Positions 29,101 to 37,949 are shown, numbered from the stretch's first letter. The stretch is DNA of 64,000 bases from Streptococcus sp. LYSM12 (GCF_004569635.1 NZ_SPOZ01000002.1:1-64000); one strand, 5' to 3'. A program made the numbers and translations. The notes: generated by a model not told the origin, from the letters alone.

Positions 29101-29946
29101 GTACATCCAATCTTGTAACATGTAGCTAGAATAATACATATATTTTTCTATATTATAATTAGAACTATCCTCGCGGTTTGGACCAGTAACTCCTAAGCGA
29201 TAACCTCCTGCCCACTCTTTCACAGGATAGCCATTAACTCCAAAAATATTAAATTCACGAGTCACTCCATCTGGAAATCTTACCTCTGTTGGAGAACCAA
29301 TATAGGTAGTTCTAGAGCCACTCTTCATCTTATCAAAATCAGCGGGATAGCTAGTTAAAGGATGGGTTGAATTGGAAACTTTCCAATTCTCAGGTTTCCC
29401 CAATCCTCGTGAAGTACTGATTAGATAATAAGGACGGTAAAAATCTCTCATTACACCCTTATAATCACCACTATTTGTACCTTTGATAACTACTTTCCAG
29501 TGTATACTGGTTTTATCCGCATTTAGAGTACCTTTTACACGGATTAGTTCATCTGCATAATTTGAATTTCCTCCAGGTTTTGCTGACCAACCAAATTTAT
29601 TATCCGTATTTTCAGTATAGTTCGGATCAGCTATGGCAGATTGCCAACCAACCGCACTAATTTTTGAATACCCACTTTCTGAAATGACTACTGCATCACT
29701 ACCATCTTCAAAAGTATCTGGCTTCCACTCCGATACGTTTGAAGCTGACGCGACATTTCGAACAGTATCAGAATGCTCTATTTCTGTTCTTGACTCTGCC
29801 TGTACACTGTTGATACTCCCCAAAATGATTGCGCATCCAATAATACATGAAACAAGTCTTGTTCCAATCTTTTTCAAACCGTATTTAAATTGTTTTTTAT
29901 CCTCTTTTAAAAGAGACTTTTCTTTTCCTCCATAATGATAATTCAT
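26140..29946 (-). CDS. LPXTG surface protein with eleven Rib-like repeats
   Basis: 1268 residues. Signal peptide 1-50 with a YSIRK-like core (KYGLKKIGTRLVSCIIG) cut after VQA. Residues about 55-375 form a unique N-terminal region (from EWKPDTFEDGSDAVVISESG to the WITVGATSREATG area), presumably the exposed binding head. I do not recognise a family for it. Eleven 76-residue repeats follow (about 379-1215), each with YKTPVDTSTPGDQ and VVTYPDGSTDEIPVTI, the hallmark of Rib/alpha-like domains that form a stalk on the cell. LPQTG is at about 1228, then a membrane helix and basic tail. GGAG precedes the start. Likely an adhesin; the host ligand is not deducible. Confidence 0.85.
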   Translation of the reverse strand: MNYHYGGKEKSLLKEDKKQFKYGLKKIGTRLVSCIIGCAIILGSINSVQAESRTEIEHSDTVRNVASASNVSEWKPDTFEDGSDAVVISESGYSKISAVGWQSAIADPNYTENTDNKFGWSAKPGGNSNYADELIRVKGTLNADKTSIHWKVVIKGTNSGDYKGVMRDFYRPYYLISTSRGLGKPENWKVSNSTHPLTSYPADFDKMKSGSRTTYIGSPTEVRFPDGVTREFNIFGVNGYPVKEWAGGYRLGVTGPNREDSSNYNIEKYMYYSSYMLQDWMYSASIQDSTRVYEFDTKILPNEVHFLGKDTPNVSSEFGKWMGWGQGFRKDVDFTDKVWITVGATSREATGPAATKPNGTGIYNFSKIATIDISRTDADKHDPQGRTQTVNMGDTPAPANSLESVPAGSQVSYKTPVDTSTPGDQSTTVVVTYPDGSTDEIPVTITIVDSRSDADKHAPQGRAQTVTMGDTPDAANSLDNLPAGSQVSYKTPVDTSTPGDQATTVVVTYPDGSTDEIPVTIIIVDSRSDADKHDPQGRVQTVTMGDTPAPANSLESVPAGSQVAYKTPVDTSTPGDQSTTVVVTYPDGSTDEIPVTITIVDPRSDADKHAPQGRAQIVTMGDTPAPANSLDSVPAGSQVSYKTPVDTSTPGDQSTTVVVTYPDGSTDEIPVTITIVDPRSDADKHDPRVTKQTVNMGDTPDPSHFLDTVPAGSQVSYKTPVDTSTPGDQATTVVVTYPDGSTDEIPVTITIVDPRSDADKHAPQGRVQTVTMGAAPDPASSLDNLPAGSQVAYKTPVDTSTPGDQSTTVVVTYPDGSTDEIPVTITIVDPRSDADKHDPQGRAQTVNMGDTPAPANSLESVPAGSQVAYKTPVDTSTPGDQATVVVVTYPDGSIDEIPVTITIVDSRSDADKHDPRVTKQTVNMGDIPAPANSLDSVPAGSQVSYKTPVDTSTPGDHTTTVVVTYPDGSIDEIPVTITIVDPRSDADKHDPRVTKQTVNMGDTPDPANSLDTVPAGSQVSYKTPVDTSTPGDQAITVVVTYPDGSTDEIPVTITIVDSRSDADKHGPQGSAQTVTMGAAPDPASSLANLPAGSQVSYKTPVDTSIPGDKVTTVVVTYPDGSTDEIPVTITIVDSRSDADKHDPQGRVQAVTMGAVPVPANSLANLPVGSQVSYKTPVDTGIPGDQATTVVVTYPDGSTDEIPVTITIVDPRSDREKHASRGTAQVRKLPQTGDLMSPLGVLGMLLVGISAFLTLVHKVRDNTQKRSKC
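26312..28820 (-). repeat. Eleven in-frame 228-bp tandem repeats
   Basis: The DNA period is 228 bases (for example TGCGTCTGAA at 26533 and TGCATCTGAA at 26761). Units fall into two main types by their first residues, HDPRVTKQTVNMGD and H(A/D)PQGR(A/V)QTVTMGD, interleaved along the array. This suggests duplication of blocks longer than one unit. A partial twelfth unit (SDREKHASRG) precedes the anchor. Confidence 0.9.
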
Positions 29947-30577
29947 TGCTAAACTCCTTCAAAATTATATAAGTATCAATCGCAAAGTTCATAACAACTA
30001 TCATGAATATCTTTTGCCATTTTGCATGTTTTAAATTTACTTCTAACTTTTTGTTTCTCCTCCTTTTTTTATTTTTCAATTAAATAATTGTTTCTTGCAG
30101 TTTTATGGAATAGCTAATCACCTCTCTTTCACAAACACTCACAGTATATAAAACAAAGCTCTTATCTTTCTCAGAACAATATCTATTACTAAAAGAAAAT
30201 AGACTTCAACTTTATATAAACTGTTAGTTATAAGGTTTGACTAATAGTCAAACCTTTGATATACTTAGTATATCAAAGGCAATTATATATATGTTTTTGA
30301 GCATGAGCTCGATTTCAATATTGTTTAAAATCACTACCTCTTACCAACGTAAAAAAAGTTTCACCGCTAGAAGCATCTATCCCCAAAATGGTCATATTAT
30401 AAACAGCTAGAGCTGAGATAACATGTTCCGTTTTATAGAATACGTGCATAAAAAAGAGAATCGATAAATCGATTCTCTCAAACTGAAGACAAAGTCCTTA
30501 GCAACTAGTTTCTAAGAACTTTGTCTATTTTTAGTTTTAGGAATATAATAACAGAAAAAGAGTTTGTGAGGTATTCT
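29947..30577. other. Intergenic stretch upstream of the surface-protein genes
   Basis: About 630 very AT-rich bases. It must hold the promoter of the Rib-repeat gene, but I see no unambiguous -35/-10 pair. Two small hairpins are present, GAATCGAT/ATCGATTC (about 30460-30478) and GACAAAGT with ACTTTGTC (about 30488-30526). They lie just ahead of the dead transposase and may be the end of that element. Confidence 0.4.
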
Positions 30578-30960
30578 ATGTTTCACAAGGAAAATCCAGA
30601 TGATAATCGTAACCAAATTGGCTTCTACACCCTAGACCAACTTGTATCAGAAAATCTTTTCCTCCGTCAAGTGGATAGAATAATCGTTTTTTAGCAAAAA
30701 ACACAAAAAAAAGTGGCTAAAGCCTACCATAAAAAGCAAGGTTAAGGAAAAGAAATTCTCAACCTCTGACCTTGAGAGTGTCTGGTTTCATAAGGGAGAG
30801 GCTTTGCTTACTCTGCTTAGGTGGTCTGTGATAAACATGGTTGGGCTTTAGCATATACAGTTGAGGCAGGCAATATCCATGACAGCTAAACTTTTCCTGC
30901 TCTTTTTACCAAGCTGGAGCATTGTACGCCGCAGCTAACCCTGGCTATAAGACTCCTTCT
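30578..30960 (+). pseudogene. Broken IS1182-type transposase
   Basis: An ATG at 30578 reads MFHKENPDDNRNQIGFYTLD then QLVSENLFLRQVD and hits a stop after RIIVF, about 38 codons. Further on, other frames show DLESVWFHKGEA and VCDKHGWALAYTVEAGNIHD, which belong to the middle of the same transposase class. Most of the gene is deleted and it cannot be functional. It marks the upstream edge of the surface-protein region. Confidence 0.75.
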
Positions 30961-30964
30961 ATGT

Positions 30965-31609
30965 TTATCCTATCTTTCTCTTAGAATTGCAAACCAGTAT
31001 CATACCGAGACACAATCCCTCATATAAGACAAAGAAAAGCAAGAAACAATGTAGGAAAAATTCCGCGGGCAAAATATAGATAACCGGATCAGTATTAGGA
31101 TTAAAAAGCCAGCTACTATCACCTGCAAACAGAACTTGATGAAAGAGGGTGAAAAAGCTATCAAACCCAACACTCATTCCAAATATAGCAATCAAGAGTG
31201 GCAAAGCAGCAGCTGTGATAAGGGAAGATTGATACAAATTACCGTAACCTTTTTTGACAATTTTCTTCCAAAAATATAGGAACCCTGGCAAGCTCATCAG
31301 AAAAATGACCTGAGCAAGGTGGAAAAGCCACTTGACTTGCTGAAAATGGCGTAAGCCACTTGCTGAGGAACGAAAATTAGCCATAGATAACCTCTGTTCC
31401 CAAGGCAGGGTCAGATAACGCAAAAGGATATTAAAATTATAACGGATATCTGCAGCTTTCATATAAACAATTTTTTCTAAACCCAGCCACTGAATTTCCA
31501 AAGGATAAAACATCCAAACCAAGCAGATTGTGACTATAATGGCTGCCGACAAGAGAAAAAGAAGACTAGCAACTAAGGAACCTTTAGCTTTCATCAAAGC
31601 ACCATTCAT
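30965..31609 (-). CDS. TIGR01906-family integral membrane protein
   Basis: The 214-residue protein has about five hydrophobic segments (near 10-32, 95-112, 130-150, 155-170 and 180-205). The motifs [21 protein letters not shown] and [20 protein letters not shown] are features I recall from the TIGR01906 family of uncharacterised membrane proteins of streptococci and related Firmicutes, commonly next to a NagD-like HAD gene as here. Its start overlaps the end of the HAD gene by 26 bases, so it is the last member of the five-gene operon led by hemW. Function unknown. An alternative start five codons in (MKAKGSLV) is equally plausible. Confidence 0.75.
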   Translation of the reverse strand: MNGALMKAKGSLVASLLFLLSAAIIVTICLVWMFYPLEIQWLGLEKIVYMKAADIRYNFNILLRYLTLPWEQRLSMANFRSSASGLRHFQQVKWLFHLAQVIFLMSLPGFLYFWKKIVKKGYGNLYQSSLITAAALPLLIAIFGMSVGFDSFFTLFHQVLFAGDSSWLFNPNTDPVIYILPAEFFLHCFLLFFVLYEGLCLGMILVCNSKRKIG

Positions 31610-32357
31610 CTAGGTTATTAAGTACATGGGTAGGCGATACTGGGAGGGTTCCTACCTCTTCAGGTTTGGTAAATCCTGTCAAGACAAGAAGGGTTGGAAA
31701 GCCATTGTCAATCCCTGCCCGAATATCTGTCAAATAATTGTCACCAACCATAAGGGTTTCTCCCCTCTCAGTTCCCAAAAGAGCAAGAGCATTGTCCATT
31801 ATAATCGCTTGGGGCTTGCCGATAAAGGTCACCTTTTCCCGTGTTGCTGCCTCCAACAAGGCAATCAAGGAACCTGCTCCAGGTAATAAGCCGCGCTCGG
31901 TTGGAATATTCAGATCAGGATTGGTACCAATAAAGACTGCTCCTTTTTGAATGGCCAAGGTTGCAATGGTCAATTTTTCATAGGTTAAATCGGTGTCAAG
32001 TCCTACCACAACATAGGCAGGATTGTCTAGTTCTTCCACATAACCTGCTTCAAAAATAGCAGATTTGAGCCCCTCTTCTCCAATCACATAGGCTGTCTTT
32101 GCCTTTCCTACTTGATTCATGTAATCAACTGTTGCAAGACTGGCTGTATAAATGGTATCAATCGGAGTTTCAATGTTGAACTCTTCCCGTAACATGGTCT
32201 GAATCACTTCTGGTCGACGGGTTGTATTATTGGTGACAAAGAGATAAGGAAGATTGCGCTCCTGCAAGGCATGAACAAAGCGCTCCCCTGCCGGAATACG
32301 GTCTCGTCCTTTATAAATTGTCCCATCCAAATCAATCAAATATCCTGTATAGGTCAT
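31584..32357 (-). CDS. HAD-IIA (NagD-like) phosphatase
   Basis: The 257-residue haloacid-dehalogenase-type hydrolase has motif [13 protein letters not shown] (about 6-17, nucleophile Asp), motif [11 protein letters not shown], the GKPQ motif III region ([11 protein letters not shown]) and motif [15 protein letters not shown]. The C2-type cap between motifs II and III places it in subclass IIA with NagD and 4-nitrophenylphosphatases. Family members dephosphorylate small sugar or nucleotide phosphates, and the true substrate here is not known. It starts 9 bases after the NUDIX gene and overlaps the next gene. Confidence 0.88.
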   Translation of the reverse strand: MTYTGYLIDLDGTIYKGRDRIPAGERFVHALQERNLPYLFVTNNTTRRPEVIQTMLREEFNIETPIDTIYTASLATVDYMNQVGKAKTAYVIGEEGLKSAIFEAGYVEELDNPAYVVVGLDTDLTYEKLTIATLAIQKGAVFIGTNPDLNIPTERGLLPGAGSLIALLEAATREKVTFIGKPQAIIMDNALALLGTERGETLMVGDNYLTDIRAGIDNGFPTLLVLTGFTKPEEVGTLPVSPTHVLNNLDEWCFDES

Positions 32358-32366
32358 CTTGTCTCC

Positions 32367-32987
32367 TTATTCAAATCGCGTTTCCCAATGCTCAGCTTGA
32401 TGAGCTTCAAAGCAAAGGGCAATCTGATCTGCTGTATTTTTTCCTAAAGCAAGTGCTGGTAAATCATCCAAGGGAAAATAGGCACTCGCAACGGTTTCTG
32501 AATTGACTTGAAATTGTCCACCAAGCGACTGGCATAAATAAAACACCTTAGTTACATGATGCGCTGAGCGACTAGGATTGCTTTTCGCCTTGTCCAAAAC
32601 CGCTACCAATCTCACGACTTCTACATTAAGTCCTGCTTCTTCACGCACTTCCTTGATTGTATTTTCCTTGGTTGACTGTTCAACATCGCACCAACCACCA
32701 GGTAAGGACCACAAGCCATCATTTTCCTGAACTAACAAAATTTTTTGGTCTTCTATAATAGCTGCTCTTGTATCTAGTTTTGGAGTTTGATAGCCTGATT
32801 CATTACAAAACAAATTCTCCACTTTCTCCAAAGGAAAGCCTGACGGTTCAACTAGCATTTCCGCTGCTATCTGGCGGATTTCTTCAAAGCGTTCGATGTC
32901 GTAGATATCCTTACCATAAGCAAGCCCTGTCTGCGCCAATGCTTGCAGACGAACAGCCCATTTGAGCCAATTAGTTTCTGCTGTCAT
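32367..32987 (-). CDS. NUDIX hydrolase with NUDIX-N domain
   Basis: The 206-residue protein has an N-terminal helical NUDIX-N domain (about 1-60, WLKWAVRLQALAQTGLAYGK). The NUDIX fold follows, with the box LPGGWCDVEQSTKENTIKEV then REEAG (about 92-117), the metal-binding REEAGL Glu residues being intact. Proteins of this layout hydrolyse nucleoside diphosphate derivatives such as ADP-ribose or CDP-choline; the substrate cannot be decided here. It overlaps the thioesterase gene by 17 bases, showing translational coupling within the operon. Confidence 0.85.
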   Translation of the reverse strand: MTAETNWLKWAVRLQALAQTGLAYGKDIYDIERFEEIRQIAAEMLVEPSGFPLEKVENLFCNESGYQTPKLDTRAAIIEDQKILLVQENDGLWSLPGGWCDVEQSTKENTIKEVREEAGLNVEVVRLVAVLDKAKSNPSRSAHHVTKVFYLCQSLGGQFQVNSETVASAYFPLDDLPALALGKNTADQIALCFEAHQAEHWETRFE

Positions 32988-33714
32988 CTCGTATTCTCCA
33001 CTTCATCATTCCTTGGGCATTAAGCTGGCCGTTAGACCAAATCTCATGCTGGCTACTATCTTCTTTCCGCACAACCTTTGTCGTCACTAAAGCCTCTGGC
33101 ACCACTTCTTTAATATATTTAAGTTGAAAATAAGTTGGTCGGTGAGTGCTGAGAAATTCATAATCTAAACTCTCGTACATCCATTCAAGATACTTGCTAT
33201 TATTGACATGCCCATTGAGATCAATATCAAAATACCTCACCTCTCGCTCTTGCTCAGTGGCTTCTTCTAGGATACCATATTTCGGAGTCCGCGCCACTTT
33301 TTTTACTTTTTCAGCTTGATAGGGAGCAATCAATTCCTCTGGAATTGGCCGAACTTTTCTTGTTTCAAAATCAATCAAGACAAAATAAGCAAAAATCTTG
33401 ATGAGCAGGTTTCCTTTTACATCATAAATACGAAAAGTCCGATAGCAGAAAAATGTATTATAAGAACTCGCTTCCGTCTCAATCGTAATCGTTTCCTGAT
33501 AGCGCGGTAGATGGCTGATGTCCGCTTCGTAGTCGGTCACTACCCAAACGAGCCCATACTGTTCAAATATTTCCTTTTCTCCGCGACCCAAAAGCTCCGA
33601 CTGGCGATTAGACAAAGCTAGACAATAGGCTAAAAAGCTAGGAATTTTTAATTCTTGCCTAACATCTACCATATCAAATGACAGAGTAAGTGTTTCTTGA
33701 TAACCTAGTCCCAT
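32971..33714 (-). CDS. Acyl-ACP thioesterase
   Basis: The 247-residue double hot-dog protein resembles plant-type FatA/FatB enzymes that release free fatty acids from acyl carrier protein. Visible motifs are VVTDYEADISHLPRYQETI in the first half and the catalytic region YFDIDLNGHVNNSKYLEWM (about 160-180), in which the Asn/His pair is conserved in the family. Such enzymes are common in streptococci and may supply or recycle fatty acids. It shares one base with the stop of hemW (TAATG) and overlaps the NUDIX gene, so it is embedded in the operon. Confidence 0.85.
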   Translation of the reverse strand: MGLGYQETLTLSFDMVDVRQELKIPSFLAYCLALSNRQSELLGRGEKEIFEQYGLVWVVTDYEADISHLPRYQETITIETEASSYNTFFCYRTFRIYDVKGNLLIKIFAYFVLIDFETRKVRPIPEELIAPYQAEKVKKVARTPKYGILEEATEQEREVRYFDIDLNGHVNNSKYLEWMYESLDYEFLSTHRPTYFQLKYIKEVVPEALVTTKVVRKEDSSQHEIWSNGQLNAQGMMKWRIRDDSRN

Positions 33715-34853
33715 TATCCTTCTTCTACTATAAATCGTTCTGCAACAGTATCTCCTAGAAAAAGACCTTTTTGGGTCATTCGGATAAAGCCATTTTCTTC
33801 CTGAATAAGACCTTCATTCTTCAACTCCGCTACTACCTGACCGTAACATTTTTTAAAGGATGTTTCAAATTTTGTTTCAAAATTATCAATGGAAACGCCT
33901 GCTTTCTTCCGCAATCCCAAAAACATTTCTTCTTCCATTTTCTCTGTCTGCGATAGATACTCTTCATGAAGTCTCGCATGACCTTTTTCCCGAATAGATT
34001 TTAGATAATGCTGAATAGGTCCCCGATTCCGATAACGCATACCACCCAGATAGCCAGAAGCTCCCGCTCCTAGACCAAAATATTCTTCATTATCCCAATA
34101 CATGAGATTGTGCTTACTTTCAAAGCCCGGCTTAGTAAAATTAGAAATTTCATAGTGTTCAAAGCCATTTCTTTCCAACTCTTGTAGGATGTATTCGAAC
34201 ATATCTGACTCGACATCTTCGTTCGGTAGGTGTAGATGACCACGACGCTGCCGGTTCATAAAGACCGTGTGGTTCTCCAAAATCAAGCTATAAAGGCTCA
34301 TATGGGGAATATTAAGCGCCAAGGCACGCGCCACATTATCTTTGACCTGTTCCATAGTTTGACCAGGCAAAGCATAGATCAAATCGATGGAAATATTCTG
34401 GAAGCCAGTAGCTTTCAAGGCACTAATCGTTTCATAAATTTGAGTTTGATTGTGAGAACGACCAATTTTTTTAAGCATCCTATCATCAAAAGTCTGCACG
34501 CCAAGCGAGACTCGGTTGCACTTGGAGCTCTGTAAAACAGCAATTTTATCCTCTGTCAAATCTCCAGGATTAGCCTCAATGGTAAATTCTTCTACCTGTG
34601 ATAAATCAAGCAGCTGTTCCAGATTGGTCAACAAATACTCTAATTGTGTTGCAGATAAGGCCGATGGTGTTCCACCACCAATATAGAGCGTTTTTAATGG
34701 AGGTAAGTCATAGAAGCGCACCTCCTCCATAAGAGCTGCTAAATACTCATCAACCGGCTGATTCTTAATAAATACCTTTGAAAAATCACAGTAGTAGCAA
34801 ATCTGAGTACAAAAAGGAATATGAATATAGGCTGAAGTCGGTCTTTTTATCAT
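33714..34853 (-). CDS. hemW: Radical SAM heme chaperone HemW
   Basis: 379 residues beginning MIKRPTSAYIHIPFCTQICY. The radical-SAM cluster CxxxCxxC is seen as CTQICYYC (about 15-22), followed by TLYIGGGTPSAL, NRVSLGVQTFDDRML and IDLIYALPGQTMEQV. The C-terminal HemN-like region has YSLILE, NLMYWDNEEYFGLGAGASGY. This group was long called oxygen-independent coproporphyrinogen oxidase but acts as a heme-binding chaperone in bacteria where it has been tested. The frame could open at a TTG at 34871, but that codon lies inside the promoter. The ATG at 34853 is 7 bases after an extended -10 box with no ribosome site, so a leaderless mRNA is likely. First gene of a five-gene operon. Confidence 0.9.
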   Translation of the reverse strand: MIKRPTSAYIHIPFCTQICYYCDFSKVFIKNQPVDEYLAALMEEVRFYDLPPLKTLYIGGGTPSALSATQLEYLLTNLEQLLDLSQVEEFTIEANPGDLTEDKIAVLQSSKCNRVSLGVQTFDDRMLKKIGRSHNQTQIYETISALKATGFQNISIDLIYALPGQTMEQVKDNVARALALNIPHMSLYSLILENHTVFMNRQRRGHLHLPNEDVESDMFEYILQELERNGFEHYEISNFTKPGFESKHNLMYWDNEEYFGLGAGASGYLGGMRYRNRGPIQHYLKSIREKGHARLHEEYLSQTEKMEEEMFLGLRKKAGVSIDNFETKFETSFKKCYGQVVAELKNEGLIQEENGFIRMTQKGLFLGDTVAERFIVEEG

Positions 34854-34859
34854 GAAGCT

Positions 34860-34868
34860 ATTATACCA
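34860..34868 (-). promoter_or_regulatory. Extended -10 promoter abutting the hemW start
   Basis: The minus strand reads TGGTATAAT, then six bases, then ATG. The predicted +1 coincides with the A of the start codon. Confidence 0.6.
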
Positions 34869-34869
34869 C

Positions 34870-35104
34870 AAAGAAAAGAGATTCCTTCTCTAAAAAAGAT
34901 ATAACACTGCTATTTACAATCGCTTGTATACTAATGTTGGTAGAAAAATACAGCGTTTCGTTTCTTAAACGAACACTGGTGCGACAAAACAACTGATAAA
35001 GAATAAGATACCCTTAGATATACATAGGACCACTGCATTGGACAATGTTCCAATTAATAGACACTAAGCGCTACACCGTACGCTGTTCTAATTAGTGGAC
35101 ACTA
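34870..35104. other. Intergenic stretch with a 20-base direct repeat
   Basis: TGTTCCAATTAATAGACACT (from about 35045) and TGTTCTAATTAGTGGACACT (from about 35084) are direct repeats 39 bases apart, just before the 30-bp array. Nothing else recognised. Confidence 0.45.
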
Positions 35105-35258
35105 GATAAAAAGTCCACTGGGCCTTGTAGGCTAGATAAAAAGGGCATCGGACCTTGTAGGCTGGATAAAAATTCTACCAAACCTCGTAGGCTAGATAAA
35201 AAAGTCCACCGAACCGTGTAGGCTGGATAAAAAGGGCATCGGACCTCGTAGGCTAGAT
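35105..35258. repeat. 30-bp tandem array downstream of glgP
   Basis: GATAAAAA recurs at 35105, 35135, 35165, 35195, 35226 and 35256, period 30 (once 31). Each unit reads roughly GATAAAAAGTCCACTGGACC, then TCGTAGGCTA, and so contains a decayed version of the glgP terminator hairpin that closes the array. The open frame across it on the minus strand (35092-35298) is periodic nonsense that overlaps glgP and has no ribosome site. Confidence 0.85.
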
Positions 35259-35281
35259 AAAAAGGTCCACTGGACCTTTTT
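35259..35281 (-). terminator. glgP terminator overlapping the stop codon
   Basis: AAAAAGGTCCA, one base, TGGACCTTTTT: an 11-bp stem ending in a T run on the minus strand. The TAA stop of glgP (35282-35280) overlaps its first two bases. Confidence 0.85.
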
Positions 35282-37544
35282 ATTTCTCCAAATGCCAAAT
35301 ATCGTCATTGTATTGCTCAATCGTGCGGTCACTTGAGAAGAACCCAGCTTTAGCAATGTTGATAATGACTTTTTCTAACCAAGCATCGCGATCTTCATAG
35401 TCTGCTAACATCCGTTCCTTGGTTACAATGTATTCTTCCAAGTCAAGCAGGGTCATAAAGTGGTCACTGTGTTTAAGATTGTCTTGCAATCGCCACAAGC
35501 GCTCATCAATTCCCCCAGCCTGACGAACGATGTCACTTGTGATAAAATCAATCAGCGGACGAATGGCTTCTCTCTCATAAAAGCTATATGGATGATAGGT
35601 CCCCTGTACATAATGAGCAATGACTGTCTGACTATCTTGACCAAATATATAGATATTCTCATCACCAACTAGTTCATGAATTTCTACATTGGCACCATCA
35701 TCTGTACCGATTGTCAAGGCACCATTGAGCATAAATTTCATATTTCCTGTCCCAGATGCTTCTTTGGAAGCCAGAGAAATTTGCTCTGAAATATCAGCTG
35801 CTGGAATGATGAAACTTGCCTCAGTGACGTTGTAATTTTCAATCATGACCAGTTGCAAATGTGGGCTGACTTCAGGATCATGCTGAATCACTTGTGACAA
35901 GACCAAAATCAAATGAATAATATCCTGAGCAATCGTGTAGGCTGGCGCTGCTTTTCCACCGAAGAAAACAGTCAATGGACGTGCTGGGATATTTCCTGCC
36001 TTGATGTCCAAATACTTATAAATCACATACAAGATATTCATCTGTTGTCTTTTATATTCGTGCATCCGCTTAATCTGCACATCAAAGATTGAGTCTGGAT
36101 TTACCTCAACTCCTTGTGTTTTGGCAATATGGCGTTGCAATTTACGCTTGTTATGGCGTTTTATCTTTTCTAAGCTCTGCTTAAAATCCACATCGTCTTT
36201 ATGCGCAAGTAAGTCTTCTAACCCCTCTGCATGGCGATGATAATCACGGCCAATCAAGTCATCCAAATAATGCGCTAAACGTGGATTAGCATGTAAAAGC
36301 CAGCGACGGAAGGTAATGCCATTGGTCTTATTATTAAATTTATCAGGGTATAATTCATAGAAAGCCTTGAGCTCTGATGTCTTCAAAATCTCAGTATGAA
36401 GCGCTGCAACCCCATTGATAGAATAACCATAGTGAATATCCATATGCGCCATGTGGACACGACCGTGTTCGTCAATGATGTTGACTGCTGGATTGTTCTC
36501 AATGATTTTAGCACGGCGATCCAATTCTTCAATAAACGGTACCAAATGTGGAACAACCTTATTCAAGAAGTCCAGTGGCCATTTTTCCAAGGCTTCAGAC
36601 AAGATTGTATGGTTAGTGTAAGCTGTCATGCTCTTAACAATCTCTACCGCCTCATCAAAAGAAATACCACGAAGTTCCAAAAGACGAATCAATTCTGGGA
36701 TAACAAGCGACGGATGTGTATCATTGATTTGCACAACAGCATAATCTGCCAAATCGTGGAGGTTAGAACCTTTAGCGACGGCTTCATCAATTAACAATTG
36801 TGCAGCATTTGATACCATGAAATACTGTTGGAAAATCCGTAAAATTTTTCCTTGATCCGTTGAATCATCAGGATAGAGGAAAAGAGTCAGATTACGGAAA
36901 ATATCATCCATATCAAAGTCAATTCCATCATCAATGATATTGTCATCAACAGAAGCTAAGTCAAAAAGGCGTAGACGATTTTTCTTTTCTGTCTGATAAC
37001 CTGGCACATCAATATCATAGAGTTTTGATGTTAAGGTAAAGTAGGCAAATGGTACTTGATAAGAAATCGGCGATTCTGTCAACCAAGAACGTGGAGTGAT
37101 CCATTCATTCGGCACAGCTGACTGCTGGTGATACTGAAATAGCTGACGGAACAGACCAAAATGGTAATTAAGACCGACACCATCTCCATTCAAACCAAGG
37201 CTCGCAATGGAATCCAGAAAGCAAGCTGCCAGACGACCCAGACCTCCATTTCCTAGAGAGGGCTCCATTTCCACTTCTTCAATTGTAATCAAGTCCTTCC
37301 CAGCTTCTGCTAACTGATCTTTCACCTCATCATACAAGCCTAAATTAATGAGATTGTTAGACAAGAGCTTTCCAATCAAAAACTCAGCTGAAATATAGTA
37401 AACCTTTTTCTTTTGATCGTTGGTACATTTAGCCTCGCTACGCTGCTTGGTAAAAGCAAGCAAAGCATAGTACAATTCCTGATCCGAGCAATCCTCAATC
37501 CGCTTTGCATACATGGTTTGTACAAAATTTTGTAAGTTAATCAT
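35280..37544 (-). CDS. glgP: Glycogen/maltodextrin phosphorylase
   Basis: Releases glucose 1-phosphate from the non-reducing ends of alpha-1,4-glucans. The 754-residue protein shows [20 protein letters not shown] near residue 95, the active-site regions [15 protein letters not shown] and [25 protein letters not shown], and the PLP-lysine signature [20 protein letters not shown] with the Lys that holds pyridoxal phosphate (about 600). Its length, about 90 residues shorter than muscle-type enzymes, fits the maltodextrin phosphorylases (MalP) of streptococci, so it may act mainly on maltodextrins. The usual malQ partner is not adjacent. A promoter with a cre box precedes it. AGAGGAGTTGAC is the ribosome site. 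Confidence 0.94.
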   Translation of the reverse strand: MINLQNFVQTMYAKRIEDCSDQELYYALLAFTKQRSEAKCTNDQKKKVYYISAEFLIGKLLSNNLINLGLYDEVKDQLAEAGKDLITIEEVEMEPSLGNGGLGRLAACFLDSIASLGLNGDGVGLNYHFGLFRQLFQYHQQSAVPNEWITPRSWLTESPISYQVPFAYFTLTSKLYDIDVPGYQTEKKNRLRLFDLASVDDNIIDDGIDFDMDDIFRNLTLFLYPDDSTDQGKILRIFQQYFMVSNAAQLLIDEAVAKGSNLHDLADYAVVQINDTHPSLVIPELIRLLELRGISFDEAVEIVKSMTAYTNHTILSEALEKWPLDFLNKVVPHLVPFIEELDRRAKIIENNPAVNIIDEHGRVHMAHMDIHYGYSINGVAALHTEILKTSELKAFYELYPDKFNNKTNGITFRRWLLHANPRLAHYLDDLIGRDYHRHAEGLEDLLAHKDDVDFKQSLEKIKRHNKRKLQRHIAKTQGVEVNPDSIFDVQIKRMHEYKRQQMNILYVIYKYLDIKAGNIPARPLTVFFGGKAAPAYTIAQDIIHLILVLSQVIQHDPEVSPHLQLVMIENYNVTEASFIIPAADISEQISLASKEASGTGNMKFMLNGALTIGTDDGANVEIHELVGDENIYIFGQDSQTVIAHYVQGTYHPYSFYEREAIRPLIDFITSDIVRQAGGIDERLWRLQDNLKHSDHFMTLLDLEEYIVTKERMLADYEDRDAWLEKVIINIAKAGFFSSDRTIEQYNDDIWHLEK

Positions 37545-37608
37545 GATTCTGTCAACTCCTCTGTTTTCATTTTAGATAGAAATACATATGCAAGTTTTCC
37601 AATTTTTT

Positions 37609-37656
37609 TGGAAACGCTTTCTATTATATTATACTATATTTTATCTCAAAAGGCAA
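37609..37656 (-). promoter_or_regulatory. glgP promoter with CcpA cre box at the transcription start
   Basis: Minus strand TTGCCT (37656-37651), 17 bases, TATAAT (37633-37628). The sequence TGGAAACGCTTTCT (plus strand, 37609-37622), one base off the cre consensus, spans the predicted +1. Repression by CcpA when glucose is plentiful is inferred. Confidence 0.75.
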
Positions 37657-37743
37657 TAACCTGACCTAAAAAAACCGAACAGATACACAGAAGTTTTTAG
37701 AATGACACATACCTTATCTGAATTGTAATGGTTGCTATTTTCT

Positions 37744-37900
37744 ATAGCCGTTTCGTTTATTTTTAGTACTAGGCAAGGAGTCGCAGGTAGTTGAAATAGT
37801 TGATAACTATTTCAAGTGACAGATAAGAAAAGTGTAACTTTTCTCAATGGTACAGCAAGACGAGTGAACGAAGGAATAAAAATATAAACGAAATGACTAT
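37744..37900 (+). repeat. MITE-like repeat, copy 3 of 7 (with internal insertion)
   Basis: Starts ATAGCCGTTTCGTTTATTTT and ends TATAAACGAAATGACTAT, 157 bases. It is longer than the others because about 50 bases, including ACTATTTCAAGTGACAGATA, are inserted in the middle. Confidence 0.75.
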
Positions 37901-37949
37901 AAAAGATAAAAGCGTTTTCTATAGGCATACCTCTATCAAAGTTTGCTTC

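Noticed and set aside
35092-35298. 68-codon periodic open frame
   Set aside because: It reads through the 30-base array and into the end of glgP; no start signal.
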